From the NCBI GenBank assembly GCA_938002705.1, contig CALLAG010000259.1, forward strand, positions 1-7,818: DNA of 7,818 nt, given 5' to 3'. Within the stretch, counting starts at the first letter, position 1. The number at the start of each line of letters is the position of its first letter. The DNA is from an uncultured Saprospiraceae bacterium. Its GTDB lineage: Bacteria > Bacteroidota > Bacteroidia > Chitinophagales > Saprospiraceae. This document shows, one piece after another, positions 6,325-7,818 of the stretch. Made by a program: the position numbers and the translations under genes. The notes under the pieces were generated by a model, which was not told the DNA's origin, did no database searches, and worked only from the letters and a program-made list of their open reading frames with translations.

Positions 6325-6985
6325 CCTCTATTATTTTTAAGGCTATATATAGCTGCTCTTCCAGATCCATATAGCTATTATCCAGGAGTATGGCATCCTT
6401 TGCTTTCTTGAGAGGGCTATCTTCTCTTGTAGAGTCTATATGATCTCTATGGGATAGATTCTTTTTTACATCCTCATAGGGCGTAGTCATATTCTTTGAT
6501 GCTAATTCGTCATATCTTCTCTGGGTTCTCACTTCTATATCTGCTGTGACGAATAACTTAACCTCAGCATCTGGATAGACTACGGTTCCTATGTCACGAC
6601 CATCCATAACGACGCCTTTATCAGCTCCCAAGTCTTGCTGAATTTTTACTAGTTTTTCTCTCACTATGCTTTTGGCCGCGACTTCAGACACGATGTTGGA
6701 TACATCTATCGCTATAATACGTTGTGTAATATCTGTACCATTGAGATGTATCTGGAATTGGCCTTCCTGTGTTTTTATATTTATATTGATATGAGAAAGT
6801 GCTTCTGATAGCTGGGCCGGATCTTCTATATCGATGCCATTTTCTATAGCATATAACGCTACGGCTCTGTACATGGCGCCTGAGTCCACATATATGTAGG
6901 AGAGGGCTTTCGCTATATCTTTAGCAAGTGTAGATTTTCCGCAAGAAGAATGTCCATCAATAGCTATATTGATCTTATTTGTCAT
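6302..6985 (-). CDS. cmk: cytidylate kinase
   Basis: This 227-residue protein is a full-length bacterial CMP kinase, which transfers phosphate from ATP to CMP or dCMP in pyrimidine nucleotide supply. The P-loop is GHSSCGKS at 11-18, then the nucleotide-binding segment VDSGAMYRA at 33-41, the characteristic MDGRDIGT at 127-134 and VVYPDAEVKLFVTA following it, and the lid region with R156-R157 and the family signature DSTREDSPL at 185-192. No residue known to be essential appears missing. The ATG start gives the usual short N-terminus before the first strand (INIAIDG). There is no Shine-Dalgarno sequence. A good -7-like element sits 8 nt upstream. It is transcribed alone, divergent from the PAS-domain gene and convergent with the exonuclease gene. 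Confidence 0.96.
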   Translation of the reverse strand: MTNKINIAIDGHSSCGKSTLAKDIAKALSYIYVDSGAMYRAVALYAIENGIDIEDPAQLSEALSHININIKTQEGQFQIHLNGTDITQRIIAIDVSNIVSEVAAKSIVREKLVKIQQDLGADKGVVMDGRDIGTVVYPDAEVKLFVTADIEVRTQRRYDELASKNMTTPYEDVKKNLSHRDHIDSTREDSPLKKAKDAILLDNSYMDLEEQLYIALKIIEEKIANKT

Positions 6986-6993
6986 ATCTAATT

Positions 6994-7001
6994 CAAATCT
7001 A
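6994..7001 (-). promoter_or_regulatory. -7 promoter element of cmk
   Basis: On the minus strand TAGATTTG (7001-6994) matches the Bacteroidota -7 consensus TAnnTTTG at every fixed position. It lies 8 nt before the cmk ATG. No clear TTTG occurs at the expected -33 position, so only this half is supported. Transcription from it would give a leader of only a few bases. Confidence 0.35.
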
Positions 7002-7057
7002 TAGTAATTTTAGCAATTATCACCTCTTTGGTTTACGCAGAAACCACATTCTCTAAT

Positions 7058-7087
7058 ATTTCTTTTGATCTCACCCGTGAAAGAAAT
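7058..7087. repeat. inverted repeat in the cmk / PAS-gene divergent region
   Basis: The arms ATTTCTTT (7058-7065) and AAAGAAAT (7080-7087) are perfect 8-bp complements separated by 14 bp. The right arm touches the TTTG -33-like element of the PAS gene, so the site could be an operator. A second small palindrome, TCAC-CC-GTGA (7071-7080), lies inside it but is not concentric. Neither is recognised as the site of a known regulator. Confidence 0.4.
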
Positions 7088-7118
7088 TTGATAAATCAGA
7101 ACATATTAGTTAAATTTA
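7087..7118 (+). promoter_or_regulatory. candidate promoter of the PAS-domain gene
   Basis: TTTG (7087-7090), a 20-bp spacer, and TAAATTTA (7111-7118) fit the Bacteroidota TTTG-N19-21-TAnnTTTG layout with one mismatch in the last base. The -7 element ends 4 nt before the ATG at 7123. Transcription would therefore begin at about the start codon, either giving a leaderless mRNA or pointing to the downstream GTG at 7150 as the true start. Confidence 0.45.
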
Positions 7119-7122
7119 GTAT

Positions 7123-7818
7123 ATGAATAACTTAGTTAAGGAGCAAAAGGTGACTCCTGAGAAATTAGAATTGGAACTTTATAGGTCATTCTCTCAGACT
7201 ACTGATCTTGATGGGTGTATCGATAATTTTGTATCTACCATAAGTAAGTGTCTTAATGTAGATGACGTAAAGATCATAAATAAATCAAAGTCTGACCAAT
7301 GGGAGCTTGATCAGAATATTACAGCTGGTAGGAATAACACAGTTATAGAAATCACAGACTCTATTATTTCTGCCCTGAAGAAAGATGATATAGCAATAGT
7401 ACAGAAGAGTAGTAGACTATCTGAAAAAATAGCTGATATAGAATATAACTATCAATTATTTATATCATTATCCTCAGAAAATATTCTCATACTGTCCTCT
7501 CACAAACAATTTTCAGTAGGCGATAATATTGAATGGTTAATTTATCCTTGTAAGTCATTTTATCAGCACTATTCATTTCTTAAAAGCGAATTAAGATCAA
7601 CCGATGATCAAAATAAAAGAGTAAGTAAAAGCCTTAAGAATCAGGGCTTATCGCAAGCAGTAGCTAGTCAGGATGTATCACCAATAGGTCAGTTCGTCTT
7701 AGATGTAGATTACAATATTGTTACATTTAATAAAGCAGCTGCAAGATTTACAAAATTAAAATATCACAGAGAAATTAGTGATTGTAAGACACTTGCAGAT
7801 CTTTCGGGCACAGATACA
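7123..7818 (+). CDS. PAS-domain sensory protein, N-terminal part (3' end outside window)
   Basis: The frame starts at ATG 7123 and stays open for 232 codons to the window edge. Residues about 15-150 form an alpha/beta region with alternating strands (for example VDDVKIINKS, TVIEITD, ILILSSH, EWLIYP) in a pattern that resembles a GAF-like sensory domain, although I cannot confirm the family. A polar linker (about 152-182) follows. A PAS domain then begins near residue 185, recognisable from SPIGQFVLDVDYNIVTFNKAA (186-206, first strands and helix). Proteins of this layout are usually sensor histidine kinases or diguanylate-cyclase-type regulators, but the output domain is outside the window. 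There is no signal peptide or membrane segment in the visible part, so it is probably cytoplasmic. An alternative start is GTG at 7150. Confidence 0.75.
   Translation, partial: MNNLVKEQKVTPEKLELELYRSFSQTTDLDGCIDNFVSTISKCLNVDDVKIINKSKSDQWELDQNITAGRNNTVIEITDSIISALKKDDIAIVQKSSRLSEKIADIEYNYQLFISLSSENILILSSHKQFSVGDNIEWLIYPCKSFYQHYSFLKSELRSTDDQNKRVSKSLKNQGLSQAVASQDVSPIGQFVLDVDYNIVTFNKAAARFTKLKYHREISDCKTLADLSGTDT
7138..7143 (+). promoter_or_regulatory. Shine-Dalgarno-like AAGGAG ahead of an alternative GTG start
   Basis: AAGGAG is followed after 6 bp by an in-frame GTG (7150), an ideal ribosome-binding arrangement inside the first ten codons of the PAS-domain gene. Other genes in the window lack such a site. 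It could mark the real start, given that the candidate promoter abuts the ATG at 7123, or it may be coincidence from the codons for Lys-Glu. Confidence 0.3.

Noticed and set aside
1..7818. Anti-phage defence island, mobile element or CRISPR array
   Set aside because: No transposase, integrase, regularly spaced repeats, nuclease-effector pair or typical defence gene was seen; the MoxR-VWA pair alone is not enough, and the gene set is mostly housekeeping.

Overview
The window looks like a chromosomal segment from a member of the Bacteroidota. The evidence is an AT-rich composition, almost no Shine-Dalgarno sequences ahead of the genes, several upstream sites resembling the Bacteroidota promoter (TTTG near -33 and TAnnTTTG near -7), and protein types common in that phylum. 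No marker gene fixes the lineage further. There are no tRNA, rRNA, CRISPR, transposase or phage genes, and coding is dense and mostly housekeeping or regulatory in character.

Layout. (1) Positions 1-237 (+) hold the C-terminal end of an ABC-type ATPase whose catalytic motifs look degenerate. (2) 344-808 (+) is a DUF1456/YehS-type protein. (3) On the minus strand, running from 4349 down to 834, lie a VWA-domain protein, a MoxR/magnesium-chelatase-like AAA+ ATPase 22 bp behind it, and a small MscS-type mechanosensitive channel 71 bp further on. (4) 5407-4433 (-) is a membrane-anchored coiled-coil protein that ends in a strong intrinsic terminator (4371-4406), which separates it from the VWA-MoxR unit. 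(5) 5534-6292 (+) is a PolB-like DEDDy 3'-5' exonuclease, convergent with (6) cytidylate kinase (6985-6302, -). (7) Divergent from cmk, at 7123, begins a PAS-containing sensory protein that runs off the right edge.

How the genes work together. The only clear functional pair is the VWA protein with the MoxR-like ATPase; such pairs usually act as a chaperone or remodelling machine on a partner complex. The substrate here is unknown. The MscS-like channel follows on the same strand but has its own promoter-like sequence, so it may be a neighbour and not a partner. The other genes look like independent transcription units.

The most notable non-coding observation is a shared bipartite upstream element, AGAATTTTG-N16-TAC[C/G]TTTAACT. 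It is found in front of both the DUF1456 gene and the MscS-like gene, which converge on each other. Several promoter-like -7 elements sit only 4-8 nt ahead of the start codon, which suggests very short leaders or leaderless mRNAs. I found no convincing undescribed defence or mobile system here.
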